From Peribacillus frigoritolerans_B (GTDB lineage Bacteria > Bacillota > Bacilli > Bacillales > DSM-1321), in NCBI RefSeq assembly GCF_044762665.1, contig NZ_JBIWES010000004.1, positions 248,001 to 312,000 of the forward strand: DNA of 64,000 nt, written 5' to 3'. Shown in pieces: positions 7,625-16,508 of the stretch; within the stretch, counting starts at the first letter, position 1, and each line of letters opens with the position of its first letter. Below the pieces are notes generated by a model. It did not search any database. It was not told the origin of the DNA and saw only the letters and a list, made by a program, of their open reading frames with translations. A program made the translations under genes and the position numbers.

Positions 7625-7948
7625 ATGAATAATACGACACTTTGTCCACGATTTGAAAAAGGAATGCAAATCTTGAGTAAACGCTGGACTGGATTGATTG
7701 TCAATCAATTACTTAATGGCCCTCAACGGTTTTGTAATATTGAATCTGCATTCCCTATAAGCGGCAGGATTCTTTCTGAACGTTTAAAGGACTTGGAAAT
7801 TGAAGGCATTGTCAAAAGGGACGTATATCCGGAGACACCGGTCAGGATTGAATATTCTTTAACTGAAAAAGGCAAGGCTCTTGCACCGGTAATGAACGAA
7901 ATTCAAAATTGGGCACAAGAATGGCTCGAACCAATACAGAATCAATGA
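7625..7948 (+). CDS. HxlR family redox-sensing transcriptional regulator (YodB/CatR type)
   Basis: This 107-residue winged-helix protein starts MNNTTLCPRFEKGMQILSKR and contains WTGLIVNQLL-GPQRF and ERLKDLE-EGIVKR, the HxlR core. Cys7 sits where YodB (Cys6) and CatR (Cys7) of B. subtilis carry the conserved cysteine that senses quinones and diamide. The second ATG of the pair is preferred because of its spacing to AGGTGA. In B. subtilis these regulators control nitroreductases and quinone detoxification. The flavoenzyme gene downstream is a plausible target, although a terminator separates the two. Confidence 0.8.
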   Translation: MNNTTLCPRFEKGMQILSKRWTGLIVNQLLNGPQRFCNIESAFPISGRILSERLKDLEIEGIVKRDVYPETPVRIEYSLTEKGKALAPVMNEIQNWAQEWLEPIQNQ

Positions 7949-7966
7949 TATAGGCATTAAAGAAAT

Positions 7967-8004
7967 GGAGGAAGATCTGCCAGCTGCGGACTTCCTCCTT
8001 TTTT
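7967..8004 (+). terminator. Terminator of the HxlR regulator gene
   Basis: GGAGGAAG (7967-7974) pairs with CTTCCTCC (7991-7998) and is followed by TTTTTT. Confidence 0.75.
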
Positions 8005-8020
8005 GTTTAAACTCGAGCGA

Positions 8021-8056
8021 CTAGTGGTATATTTTTTACAGATAGAATAACACTAG
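8021..8056. promoter_or_regulatory. Inverted repeat in the promoter region of the flavoenzyme gene
   Basis: CTAGTG (8021-8026) and CACTAG (8051-8056) are exact inverted repeats 24 bases apart. They flank a TAGAAT (8043-8048) that could be a -10 element, 30-35 bases before the start codon. An operator role is only a guess. Confidence 0.3.
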
Positions 8057-8086
8057 GTTTATTCCAAATTTATGGGCGGTGAATTC

Positions 8087-9004
8087 ATGAAACAAGCAGA
8101 TTGCATTATTATTGGTGGAGGTATAGCCGGGATTCAGGCAGCCATCCAGCTCGGAAGATATAAACATGGTATTATCGTCATTGATTCTGCTCAAGGCCGC
8201 TCTTCCATTGCCAAGGCTTACCATAACATTCTTGGGTGGCCGGATGGGGTAAGCGGTAAACAATTAAGGGCGCTTGGCAGACAGCACGCTGAAAAATTCG
8301 GTGTCGAATTCTTGGATGATACAGTGACATCTCTTGAAAAAAAGCAGGACAAGTTTTTTATCCAAACAAAAAATGACAGGGAATATCAAGCAAAAATGAT
8401 TTTTCTTGGTACAGGCATTACCGATAACATTCCTCCAATCAAAAACATCTATTCAACTCTTGGAACATCCACATATATATGCCCTGACTGTGATGGGTAT
8501 GAGATCACGGATAAGCAAACCGTTGTTCTTGGAGGCGGAAATGCGGGTGCAGGCATGGCGCTTACTCTATTATATTGGTCAAAAGATATCATTTACGTAA
8601 ACCATTTGAAATCAAAAATTGATGATGAGTTTAGGGATAAGTTAAAGGCAAACCACATTCCCGTAATTGAAGAGGAAGTTTGCGAGGTTCATGTCGATGC
8701 CCAACAGCAGTTAACGGGCATACAATTAGGATCTGGTAAAATTATCAAAGCTGAAAAGGCATTCACGGCGTTTAAAGGGAACAAACTTAATAATGACCTA
8801 GCCTTACAATTAGGTGTGCAAGTCAATGAAAACAATCATGTCGTGATTCATCCCCGGACTAAAGAAACGAATATTAAAGGAGTCTGGGCCGGCGGCGACC
8901 TCGTTGCCCATTCCGAACAAGTCACCATTTCTATGGGGGATGGTACCCAAGCAGCCATATGGATTCATAAGAGGCTGTTAGGCCAGCCACTTCCTTATGA
9001 TTGA
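8087..9004 (+). CDS. Thioredoxin-reductase-like NAD(P)/FAD-dependent oxidoreductase
   Basis: The protein is 305 aa, the size of low-molecular-weight thioredoxin reductases. It has a FAD motif GGGIAG (10-15), a redox pair Cys132-Pro-Asp-Cys135 followed by DG, a second dinucleotide motif GGGNAG, and a C-terminal FAD motif GVWAGGDLV. The CxxC suggests transfer of electrons from NAD(P)H to a thiol or small protein partner. The acceptor is unknown; the main TrxB normally reads CATCDG. I chose ATG at 8087, preceded by GGCGGTGA, over the ATG at 8072 that overlaps this site. It follows a YodB/CatR-like sensor gene, so a role in thiol or quinone stress is likely. Confidence 0.8.
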   Translation: MKQADCIIIGGGIAGIQAAIQLGRYKHGIIVIDSAQGRSSIAKAYHNILGWPDGVSGKQLRALGRQHAEKFGVEFLDDTVTSLEKKQDKFFIQTKNDREYQAKMIFLGTGITDNIPPIKNIYSTLGTSTYICPDCDGYEITDKQTVVLGGGNAGAGMALTLLYWSKDIIYVNHLKSKIDDEFRDKLKANHIPVIEEEVCEVHVDAQQQLTGIQLGSGKIIKAEKAFTAFKGNKLNNDLALQLGVQVNENNHVVIHPRTKETNIKGVWAGGDLVAHSEQVTISMGDGTQAAIWIHKRLLGQPLPYD

Positions 9005-9024
9005 CGGCTTGCTGGAAAATTAAA

Positions 9025-9056
9025 AGGCGACCTGTTCAACAGGCCGCCTCATTTTG
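9025..9056 (+). terminator. Terminator after the flavoenzyme gene
   Basis: A stem with AGGCG and CCTGT on the left and ACAGG and CGCCT on the right, one mismatch and a 3-base loop, is followed by CATTTTG. Confidence 0.65.
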
Positions 9057-9065
9057 TACGCATTA

Positions 9066-9155
9066 GGAGTTCTATCTGAATTAAAACAAAGTTGATTGAA
9101 ACGGAAGGTACGAGATTCCTGCGGGGAAAGCGAGTTCCATACGTTCCAATCAACG
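9066..9155 (+). repeat. Dispersed repeat, degenerate copy 1
   Basis: The segment runs from GTTCTATCTGAATT through AAGTTGATTG, CGAGATTCCTGCGGG, GAAAGCGAG and ends CCAATCAAC. It matches the segment at 16645-16766 in order and orientation. It resembles a family of non-coding repeats I recall from Bacillus genomes, with a GTTGATT...AATCAAC border and a G/C-rich interior. This copy lacks the central part. Confidence 0.55.
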
Positions 9156-9250
9156 TTCAAATTGTACAAGTCCTAATAAATCTGTAGTTTGTCTATAGTC
9201 TGAAGCGACCCGTATCCATAAACTATTCCTCTTTAGCCTTCAATACAAAT

Positions 9251-9397
9251 CTACATTCGATTCCTTCCCTTAAAAACTTTAACCAAAATGAGAATGACCG
9301 CGATGATAAGCAAGATATGTATAAAGCCTGCAGCCACTTTAAAGACTAAACCAAGAACCCATAATAATATTATTACACCAATAATCGTCCAAATCAT
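9251..9397 (-). CDS. Small two-helix membrane protein, lmo0937 family
   Basis: The 48-residue product begins MIWTIIGVIILLWVLGLVFK, continues with a second hydrophobic helix (GFIHILLIIAVILILVKVF) and ends in a basic GRNRM. This matches the lmo0937 family of tiny membrane proteins common in Bacillales. ATG at 9397 is preceded by AAGGGGGATTATC. Function is unknown; relatives are often linked to general stress. It is monocistronic. Confidence 0.75.
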   Translation of the reverse strand: MIWTIIGVIILLWVLGLVFKVAAGFIHILLIIAVILILVKVFKGRNRM

Positions 9398-9668
9398 GAT
9401 AATCCCCCTTTCTTCCCTTTTTAAGGATTTTTTATTAATAAGAAGTTACAACAAAATCCCCACTTACATTTAAAATACCCATATCTTTCTCTAACAAACC
9501 TTCACCTTATTTTTTACATAAAACTGTAAATGCTGTAAATGATAATAAGGAAATAAGGAATCTTCCATATTGGAAATCATTCACCATAAGGAAGGGACTA
9601 TCAGGTTTTAAAGGTTCTAGAGTTCTTCAATAAAGCAGAAAAAAACAAAAAGAAGGAGTCGTTCATTC

Positions 9669-9989
9669 ATGAAAAAGTTTTTAGTCATCTGTTTAACAGC
9701 TTGCTCCCTATTCTTAGTCAACCTTAATCATCCGGCTGCACATGAAAATAAAGCAAAGACGGAAAGTGTTCAATTCACTGATGCTCAAAAATCGGAAATC
9801 GCCAAGATTCAAAAGCAGTTACTCGCTGACAAAAAGATATTGATTGAAAAATATGTCGAGTATGGCGCACTTTCGAAAGAAGAAGCCGATAAAATGGTTT
9901 CACATTTTGAAAAACATTATAAAATGATGGAAGAAAATAATTTCCAAATTCCGCCGCACCGTCCACATACACGACACATGCAGAAGTAA
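9669..9989 (+). CDS. Secreted YckD/DUF2680-like protein
   Basis: The product is 106 aa. A signal peptide covers about the first 25 residues (MKKFLVICLTACSLFLVNLN). The mature part is charged, with FTDAQKSEIAKIQKQLLADK and EYGALSKEEADKMV, typical of the DUF2680 family that includes B. subtilis YckD. It probably remains in the wall space or medium. The His-rich end (PPHRPHTRHMQK) could bind metal, but that is speculation. ATG at 9669 follows GAAGGAG. A terminator follows the gene. Confidence 0.7.
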   Translation: MKKFLVICLTACSLFLVNLNHPAAHENKAKTESVQFTDAQKSEIAKIQKQLLADKKILIEKYVEYGALSKEEADKMVSHFEKHYKMMEENNFQIPPHRPHTRHMQK

Positions 9990-10017
9990 TTGTAAGTTTC
10001 GTGCCTATATAGCCTGA

Positions 10018-10052
10018 TAATCCGACCTGATAAAAAGGCCGGATTATTTTCA
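10018..10052 (+). terminator. Terminator after the YckD-like gene
   Basis: AATCCG-A-CC pairs with GG-C-CGGATT around an A-rich loop and is followed by ATTTTC. Confidence 0.7.
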
Positions 10053-10159
10053 TTTCTTTCGTCCTTGATAAATAAACATTACGCGTTTACCATTTACTAA
10101 AGGATTTATATTTCTCTTTAGCGAAATACATAACTATGAGAAATGAAAGGGTGAAAAGG

Positions 10160-12133
10160 ATGAACAAAATAGGTATAACAGCAAGAGACTTATTTCACTT
10201 GAAATCAGTGACCGATCCAAAGCTATCACCGGATGGCAGCATGGCGGTTTATGTCCAAACCAGAATAGATGAAAAAACGGAAAAATACATTTCCAATCTG
10301 TTTATGTTCAGCCTGATTACAAATGAAACAAAGCAATGGACATTTGGGGATAATCGTGATACATCACCAGCCTGGTCCCCCGACGGCAAACATATCGCCT
10401 TTATATCAGATAGATCAGGAAAAAAACAAGTCCACATCATTGGGAGCATCGGTGGGGAAGCTCGCCAGCTCACCCATTTCGTTAACGGCGCATCAAAGCC
10501 TATTTGGTCTCCCTGTTCCGCCAAGTTGCTGCTTTCTACCGGGTTAAAGGAAGGCGAAAACCTTAATACGGTCAAGGAAAATGATCTATCCAAAGAAGTT
10601 AATAGGTATGAACGGATCAAGTATAAATGGGATGGGAGAGGCTATTTTGATCAGTTATATCAGCAGCTTGTAATAGTGGACATTTTTAAGGAAGAATTCA
10701 CATTGCTAACGGAAAACAATATTGATCATCTTCCGAATGCATGGTCTCCAGACGGACAGCATATTGCATTCATAAGCGGGGATGCAGAAAGAAGTGATGA
10801 TGAACTTTTTTCAGATATTTTCATCATGGACCTTGATACGAAATCTTTAGAGAAAATAACGGATAGTACAGGTTTCTTTAGAGATCCTAAATGGTCTCCA
10901 AATGGCGAATATCTATCTTTCATTGGCCATAATAAAGAATTTGCCGGTGCCACATTTTCCAATATCTGGTTATACTCCATTTTCGATCAAACGACTCAAT
11001 GTTTGACCGACGGATGGGACGTCCAAATTGGAGATTCCGCAATTGGGGATTTCCAAATCGGAGCCGTCGACCCAGGTATATTGTGGACAAACGATAGCCA
11101 AGGTTTTTACTTTTTAATAAGTGATTATGGAAATACCGGAGTATATTATGGTTCGATTGAAGGTGCTATGTATCCATCAATCCTTGACCCGCAGCATATA
11201 TACGGCCTGACTATAGACCCCGAAAGCCACCGTGCTGTCGTGGCCATCAGTACACCTGTTCATCCTGGTGATCTCTTTGCTTATAACCTTACCAATGGTG
11301 ATAAGGAACAAATCAGTTTTGTTAATGAGGATTTTTTGAAGGATAAACATTTGTCCACGGCTGAACCCATTACTTTTCCATCTGTCGATGGACTTAACAT
11401 TCACGGCTGGATCATGAGACCGACCGGTTTTAATGGTAATCAAAAATATCCGCTCATTTTAGAAATCCACGGCGGACCGCATATGATGTATGCAAATACC
11501 TATGTTCATGAATTCCAGACCTTGGCTAATGAAGGGTATACTGTATTGTTCACAAACCCGCGCGGTAGTGTAGGATATGGCCAAGACTTCGTAAATGCCT
11601 GCAGGGGCGATTATGGAGGCATGGATTATAAGGACTTAATGGCTGGAGTTGATCACGTTTTAGCTACGTATGATTTTATAGACCATGAAAATTTAGGGGT
11701 ATCCGGAGGAAGTTATGGAGGATTCATGACCAATTGGATCATCGGACATACCAACCGCTTCAAGGCGGCTGTTTCTCAGCGTTGCATTAGTAACTGGCTA
11801 AGTTTTTATGGGGTCAGCGACATTGGCTATTATTTTACTGAGTGGGAAGTTGGCGGCGATATCGTTAACTCTGCTGAAAAGCTATGGCAGCACTCTCCAT
11901 TAAAATATGTTTCCAATGTGAATACCCCTTTACTTTTACTTCACGGAGAAAAGGACTTCCGCTGTCCCATTGAACAGAGTGAGCAATTTTTCGTCGCTTT
12001 AAAACGGCAAAAAAAAGAAGCGGTACTTGTTTCCTTCCCAAATGAAACTCATGAGGTATCGCGAAGCGGATCTCCAAAAATGCGACTGCAACATGTTGAG
12101 GAAATCAAAGGATGGTTCAATAAGTATCTTTAA
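10160..12133 (+). CDS. yuxL: Prolyl oligopeptidase family (S9) serine peptidase, YuxL-like
   Basis: The 657-residue protein has an N-terminal beta-propeller with TolB/PD40-type repeats (AWSPDGKHIAFISD, WSPNGEYLSFIG). The C-terminal alpha/beta-hydrolase domain carries GGSYGG with Ser518, Asp599 (GEKDFRC) and His631 (NETHE) as triad. The family removes acylated amino acids or short peptides in the cytoplasm. Close agreement in many motifs (LEIHGGPHMMY, NPRGSVGYGQDFVNA, TNRFKAAV) supports orthology with B. subtilis YuxL. I use ATG at 10160, which follows AAAGGGTG, and not the ATG eight codons upstream. It is monocistronic. Confidence 0.9.
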   Translation: MNKIGITARDLFHLKSVTDPKLSPDGSMAVYVQTRIDEKTEKYISNLFMFSLITNETKQWTFGDNRDTSPAWSPDGKHIAFISDRSGKKQVHIIGSIGGEARQLTHFVNGASKPIWSPCSAKLLLSTGLKEGENLNTVKENDLSKEVNRYERIKYKWDGRGYFDQLYQQLVIVDIFKEEFTLLTENNIDHLPNAWSPDGQHIAFISGDAERSDDELFSDIFIMDLDTKSLEKITDSTGFFRDPKWSPNGEYLSFIGHNKEFAGATFSNIWLYSIFDQTTQCLTDGWDVQIGDSAIGDFQIGAVDPGILWTNDSQGFYFLISDYGNTGVYYGSIEGAMYPSILDPQHIYGLTIDPESHRAVVAISTPVHPGDLFAYNLTNGDKEQISFVNEDFLKDKHLSTAEPITFPSVDGLNIHGWIMRPTGFNGNQKYPLILEIHGGPHMMYANTYVHEFQTLANEGYTVLFTNPRGSVGYGQDFVNACRGDYGGMDYKDLMAGVDHVLATYDFIDHENLGVSGGSYGGFMTNWIIGHTNRFKAAVSQRCISNWLSFYGVSDIGYYFTEWEVGGDIVNSAEKLWQHSPLKYVSNVNTPLLLLHGEKDFRCPIEQSEQFFVALKRQKKEAVLVSFPNETHEVSRSGSPKMRLQHVEEIKGWFNKYL

Positions 12134-12177
12134 AAACCAAAACTCTGTTAGCAAAAGCTAACAGAGTTTTGGTTTTT
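12132..12177. terminator. Strong bidirectional terminator
   Basis: A 20-base perfect stem runs from 12132 to 12177 with loop AAAA (CTCTGTTAGC/GCTAACAGAG in its core). It overlaps the stop codons of both convergent genes. Confidence 0.9.
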
Positions 12178-12607
12178 AGTGTTGAATTTGATTTCTGTCC
12201 TCGGAAATTGAACTTAAAGCATTTCCCGCCATTGAATTAGTCTGTTGGTGTACAGCAAGATCACCCAATGCCACGACTCCGACCAGCTTGTCATTCTCAA
12301 TGATAGGGAGCCTTCTGATTTGTTCGGTAGCCATTAGCTCCTCTGCTTCCTCCACTGACATATCAGGCGTGCCTGTTACAAGATTGGTGGAAATGACATC
12401 GGTAATTCTAGTCGAATTCGGCTTTTTCTCGGCAACACAGCGAATGACGATATCCCTGTCTGTAATAACACCGATTAAATGGTTATTCTCCAATACAGGA
12501 ATGACACCAACATCATCATTCTTCATTTTGACTGCTGCTTCATATATATTATCTTCCGCAGTGCAACAGTCCACGTTTGTTGTCATGATATCTCTTAAAT
12601 TAGTCAC
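12176..12607 (-). CDS. Two-CBS-domain protein, YhcV-like
   Basis: With the GTG at 12607 (GGAGGG six bases upstream) the product is 143 aa, consisting of two CBS repeats: TTNVDCCTAEDNIYEAAVKM with IGVITDRDIVIR, and LVTGTPDMSVEEAEELMATE with LVGVVALGDLAVH. Stand-alone CBS pairs bind adenosine ligands and regulate partner proteins. B. subtilis YhcV has the same length and end. The longer frame from ATG at 12628 would overlap the ribosome binding site and is not favoured. The partner cannot be read from the neighbours. Confidence 0.8.
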   Translation of the reverse strand: MTNLRDIMTTNVDCCTAEDNIYEAAVKMKNDDVGVIPVLENNHLIGVITDRDIVIRCVAEKKPNSTRITDVISTNLVTGTPDMSVEEAEELMATEQIRRLPIIENDKLVGVVALGDLAVHQQTNSMAGNALSSISEDRNQIQH

Positions 12608-12687
12608 GGATATCCCTCCATTTTTCATATGTTGCTTGTTTATTTTTGACTTCTTTAGAGAAATTATTCATCAAACACGTTCACCCT

Positions 12688-13524
12688 TCATTCTACATAT
12701 TTCCCATGATCCGGTTTAGCTAATGAATCGAATTCCTTTGCAAGCTTCGCTAAACCCATTTCCAGTTCTTTCCCTTCAATAGGATACCCGTGCCCCGTTA
12801 TGGCAACAGTCGGCTTTAGACTTTCCAATAGCCTTACCGATTCTTTGGCAATCTCCCAGTCGGTTGTTAAATACCGCGGTGGTCCTGCTATTTCTTTCTC
12901 CTGGGTGATAACCTTGTATAGGGAATCTTGCCTGACATTCACAAAGGCATCACCAACAATCAAACTTCGGTCACTTTCTCGGAAAAGTGAAATATGTCCT
13001 TTCGAATGGCCAGGAGTGTGAACCCATTGCCAATCACTAAGCCCGGGAACACTATGGTCATCAGGCAATGGCTGAACTTTTTCATCAAGGTTGATTCCCT
13101 CATTCGGAAATATCCATGAGATTTTTGCGACCATCCCCCCTTCAACAGTGGGATCCGGTTCGGGATAATTTTCCTGTCCCGTTAAATAAGGCATTTCTTT
13201 AATGTGGGCATAAACAGGAGCCTTCCAATAATCCATTAACTCAATCAGTGCTCCAACATGATCGAAATGTCCATGTGTCAAAATAATCGCAGAAGGTGGT
13301 TTTTGCGGTCCGTATATTTCTTCTGCAGTTTTCTTTATTGCCTCTGCTGAACGCGGCATCCCTGCATCTATCAATACCCATTCATCATCTTTGGGTGACC
13401 CTACAAAAACCACATTAACGATTTGGACGGACAGACAATATATATCCTCATTTACTATCTGTACATCTCCACTTGAAACTGAAGTCATTGGCATGAATTT
13501 TTCATTCAAATGATTATCATCCAT
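12688..13524 (-). CDS. Metallo-beta-lactamase-fold hydrolase
   Basis: This 278-residue MBL-fold protein has the metal motif H84-x-H86-x-D88-H89 (LTHGHFDHVG), a later HTPGHSKGHISLF and GDAFVN, and the terminal TGHGYPIEG. It is therefore expected to bind two metal ions (Zn or Fe). The substrate is unknown; glyoxalase II-like thioesterases, lactonases and others share the pattern. ATG at 13524 has AGGAGG 7 bases upstream. It lies upstream of the CBS gene on the same strand, 80 bases apart, and a common transcript is possible. Confidence 0.8.
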   Translation of the reverse strand: MDDNHLNEKFMPMTSVSSGDVQIVNEDIYCLSVQIVNVVFVGSPKDDEWVLIDAGMPRSAEAIKKTAEEIYGPQKPPSAIILTHGHFDHVGALIELMDYWKAPVYAHIKEMPYLTGQENYPEPDPTVEGGMVAKISWIFPNEGINLDEKVQPLPDDHSVPGLSDWQWVHTPGHSKGHISLFRESDRSLIVGDAFVNVRQDSLYKVITQEKEIAGPPRYLTTDWEIAKESVRLLESLKPTVAITGHGYPIEGKELEMGLAKLAKEFDSLAKPDHGKYVE

Positions 13525-13593
13525 TTTTTATCCTCCTAATTTGAACATACTGTTTTTTAAAGGATACCCTGTACGAGAAAATAAAAAACAACC

Positions 13594-13829
13594 TATAATT
13601 TATATAGGCTGTTTCACAATATAAACATGTTCGAAAGCGAGTTTGCATACAGTATTTTTTTAAAAATTGCAGATGATTTCAGAAATCCGCTCCCTTTCCG
13701 CCGACTGTCCGCCAAGCGTCTTTGAGGGCTTGGCTAGCCAGTTAAACCGATTTTAATCATGGGTGCGAAACATCCGAACCAATTATGTCCAACAAACTGA
13801 ATCAACATATAATTTATATAGGCTGTTTC
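13594..13829. repeat. 22-bp direct repeats flanking about 190 bp of unknown sequence
   Basis: The 22 bases at 13594-13615 recur exactly at 13808-13829 (core TATAATTTATATAGGC). The left copy completes a hairpin (AACAACCTATA / TATAGGCTGTTT) that could end the ABC operon. The right copy borders the permease stop codon and lacks the left arm. The sequence between has no open frame; it contains CTCCCTTTCCGCCGACTG. The pattern suggests insertion into, or duplication of, a terminator. Confidence 0.5.
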
Positions 13830-14810
13830 TCAGTACACATCCCTCCGGGTAAATACCGTAAAAGATACAACTAAAGCCAGCGCCCACCAAACGAACAGAG
13901 TAATGACGGAGGATAATAAAGTCATCCCTTCTATTGGTGGATCCGTTCCGCTAATATAAGCGGTCAATTTCAAATTCACCATAAAGAAATATTTCGCTGA
14001 TTCCCATGAGGAAACCATATTGTTCAATATAGCCCCGGAAATCAATGCAGCCAGCATGATGCCCATGCCTGCAGGGGTGCTTCTCACTAAAACCGAAAGC
14101 ATGAAAGAAAGGGTCCCTACAACAACCGCCACCAGCCAGACAAGTCCCAAATCCATCAATAGGAATTTCCATTGTTCCACTAACCTTACATGACTGACAT
14201 CCACGTCAGCCCCGTTTAATTCGAATCCGGTTATTATGGGGGCCCCCCATCCTTGATATCCGAAAACGATACCTGATAAAAGGTAAGACAATAAGGCTGT
14301 CATCGCCACGATAATCGAAACCGATAATAATAATGTTACATATTTGCTCAATAAGATTTTCCAGCGCTCCACTGGCCGTGTCAGCAGAAGCTTGATCGTC
14401 CCTTGACTATTTTCGGAAGAAACCATATCACTAGCCACAATCATGATTAACAGCGGAATGAACAAATCGATTGCATTTTCCAAAAACATGCGTGTAAAAG
14501 TGGCTGCGCCTGGCTCTGAGGGGTTGATATCATGATCGAGGTAATATTGCTGCTGCTTCAGACTAACTTGAAGCTGTTCACGCCACTCATCGAGCATCCT
14601 ATTTGAGCCCAATCGATTTTGAGTATCAATGATTTGCTGCTGAAGAGCTGCACGCCAATCATCAGTTCCCAACTTCTCCCGCTGCTCTTCCACTTGTTTA
14701 TATTGGGCATATGTAAACATCAGCACTAAAATTCCAACGATGATACCGATTATGATTAACCGTTTCTTTGCCAATAACTTCATCATTTCATTTTGGACCA
14801 AGTTATTCAA
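13830..14810 (-). CDS. ABC-2 type transporter permease
   Basis: The protein is 326 aa with one N-terminal membrane helix (LIIIGIIVGILVLMFTYAQY), a large extracytoplasmic region of about 90 residues (QQYYLDHDINPSEPG), and five further helices after residue 115. This fits ABC-2 export permeases of the YhcI/NatB type. The TTG start at 14810 has GGAGG 8 bases upstream and overlaps the ATPase stop by 8 bases, so translation is probably coupled. The substrate is unknown. The frame extends six codons further to a GTG without a separate ribosome site. Confidence 0.8.
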   Translation of the reverse strand: MNNLVQNEMMKLLAKKRLIIIGIIVGILVLMFTYAQYKQVEEQREKLGTDDWRAALQQQIIDTQNRLGSNRMLDEWREQLQVSLKQQQYYLDHDINPSEPGAATFTRMFLENAIDLFIPLLIMIVASDMVSSENSQGTIKLLLTRPVERWKILLSKYVTLLLSVSIIVAMTALLSYLLSGIVFGYQGWGAPIITGFELNGADVDVSHVRLVEQWKFLLMDLGLVWLVAVVVGTLSFMLSVLVRSTPAGMGIMLAALISGAILNNMVSSWESAKYFFMVNLKLTAYISGTDPPIEGMTLLSSVITLFVWWALALVVSFTVFTRRDVY

Positions 14811-15717
14811 TGCCTGCACCTCCGACACCGGTAACTTGCAAAAACAATTCTTCCAATCCCGGGAGCTTTCGATTCATTTCATGCACCCTCACGCCTGCTT
14901 GGATAAGAGCAGCATTCCATTCAGGTGTCTTGAGTTCATCATAGGCTGTAATGATATATTTTTGATCAATGGTAATTTCGGTGAAGCCGCTAAGAATTTC
15001 CGCCCCCTTTTGAATAGGTTCCACCCGCCAAAATATCCGCTCCTGCGTGGATAATAAGCTTTCCACTGTATCCGTTTTGATAATTTCCCCACCTTTAATA
15101 ATTGCGACCCGGTCACAAAGTTGCTGTATTTCACCTAATAAGTGTGAAGAAACCAGAACGCTCATCCCTTCTTCTTCAGCCAACTTTCTGATGAATTGCC
15201 GCATTTCACGGATTCCGGCAGGATCTAGCCCGTTGGTCGGTTCATCCAAAATCAACAGTTTAGGGCTGTTCAGCATTGCCTGCGCGATTCCTAAACGTTG
15301 CCTCATTCCTAACGAATAGGTCTTCACTTTATCGTGAATTCTCGCTTGCAAACCGACGAGTTCAACAACCTCGATCATTCTTGTTTCATCAACTTCAGGT
15401 AACATTCTTGCAAAGTGGAGCAAATTATCCCACCCGCTCAAAAATGGATATAACTCTGGATTTTCAACGATGCAGCCCATTTGCTTCATTGCCTTCGTAA
15501 ATTCCCGACGAACATCATACCCGCATATATGGATGGAACCCGAGGTTGGCTTAATCAAACCGACCAACATGCGGATCGTCGTCGTCTTGCCTGCCCCATT
15601 CGGTCCTAAAAAGCCGAAAACCTCACCTTCATTTAGTTCAAAATCAATTCCTTTAATAATTTCCCTTTTGCCAATCCTTTTTTTCAAGTCCCTGACAGTC
15701 AATGTCACCTGTTTCAT
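14803..15717 (-). CDS. ABC transporter ATP-binding protein (ABC-2 export type)
   Basis: This 304-residue ATPase has Walker A GPNGAGKT (38-45), the signature YSLGMRQRLGIAQ, Walker B LLILDEPTNGLDP and the H-loop VLVSSHLL. The C-terminal 80 residues form the extension seen in bacitracin and antimicrobial-peptide exporters (BcrA/YhcH type). ATG at 15717 overlaps the TGA of the SGNH gene in an ATGA arrangement. It drives the permease encoded next. Substrate unknown; lipid or peptide export or self-protection are possibilities. Confidence 0.85.
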   Translation of the reverse strand: MKQVTLTVRDLKKRIGKREIIKGIDFELNEGEVFGFLGPNGAGKTTTIRMLVGLIKPTSGSIHICGYDVRREFTKAMKQMGCIVENPELYPFLSGWDNLLHFARMLPEVDETRMIEVVELVGLQARIHDKVKTYSLGMRQRLGIAQAMLNSPKLLILDEPTNGLDPAGIREMRQFIRKLAEEEGMSVLVSSHLLGEIQQLCDRVAIIKGGEIIKTDTVESLLSTQERIFWRVEPIQKGAEILSGFTEITIDQKYIITAYDELKTPEWNAALIQAGVRVHEMNRKLPGLEELFLQVTGVGGAGIE

Positions 15718-16508
15718 CGTTCCACATCCTCCCATTTTATTAAAGGAGCAACTCTATCAGCAATTAAACGATATCCCTTCTTATTAGGGTGAAATTTATC
15801 TGAATACAAATACTCATTTACCGATAATTGAAATAAATCAAAAGTTGGAACGAAAATTGCATTTTCATAAAGAGCCACGACTTCCGCCGTTTCATTATTC
15901 CAGTCCCGTACGATGCGGTTCGTATCAAAGTCTTCATCCAAATCTATAAACGGATTATACAGCCCAAGCAACAAAATGGTAGCTTTATCATTGACTTTAT
16001 TGATATCTTTAAAAATTTCATGTAAATTTCCCAAGAAATTCTTTTGTGAAACAGTAATGGCTTCATGATCATATTCAAGCAGGGTTTGGCCTTTTTGAAA
16101 TAGATCGTTACCCCCGATTGTAACCAAAATAACATTAGCTGCCTGGATTTGACGCTTCACTTGCGGTTGTTTCACTTGCTGTACCAATTCTTTAGACACT
16201 TGTCCATTGATTCCGAGGTTATGAATGATTGGTTTTCTTTTGTATTCACTCTTTAAATCTTCAATAACAAGTCCAACGTAGCCTTTCCCTGTTTCATCAC
16301 CTGTGCCACGTGTCAATGAATCGCCTATCGCCACTACCGTAAAATCATCGGGAAGATCATTTTTTTTAATGGGTGTTTCTTCAATCACTTCCGTATCAGA
16401 AGTTTTCTTTCCATAATGGTCCATAATCGCCCATCCAAGACAAAATAAAAAAAACAGGCCGATAAAAGCTGATACGATGGTAGTAGCCAACACATTTGGT
16501 TTGCTCAA
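15714..16508 (-). CDS. Membrane-anchored SGNH/GDSL hydrolase
   Basis: The protein is 264 aa. An N-terminal uncleaved anchor (LATTIVSAFIGLFFLFCLGW) is followed by an extracytoplasmic SGNH domain. It has block I AIGDSLTRG (Ser64), the GxND block IGGNDLF, and block V SDKFHPNKKGY with catalytic Asp and His. Such enzymes are lipases, esterases or deacetylases; B. subtilis YpmR is a similar anchored member. The TTG at 16508 follows GGGTGA by 6 bases; a GTG two codons upstream has no usable site. It is the first gene of a tightly coupled operon with an ABC exporter, suggesting a shared envelope substrate. Confidence 0.8.
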   Translation of the reverse strand: MSKPNVLATTIVSAFIGLFFLFCLGWAIMDHYGKKTSDTEVIEETPIKKNDLPDDFTVVAIGDSLTRGTGDETGKGYVGLVIEDLKSEYKRKPIIHNLGINGQVSKELVQQVKQPQVKRQIQAANVILVTIGGNDLFQKGQTLLEYDHEAITVSQKNFLGNLHEIFKDINKVNDKATILLLGLYNPFIDLDEDFDTNRIVRDWNNETAEVVALYENAIFVPTFDLFQLSVNEYLYSDKFHPNKKGYRLIADRVAPLIKWEDVER

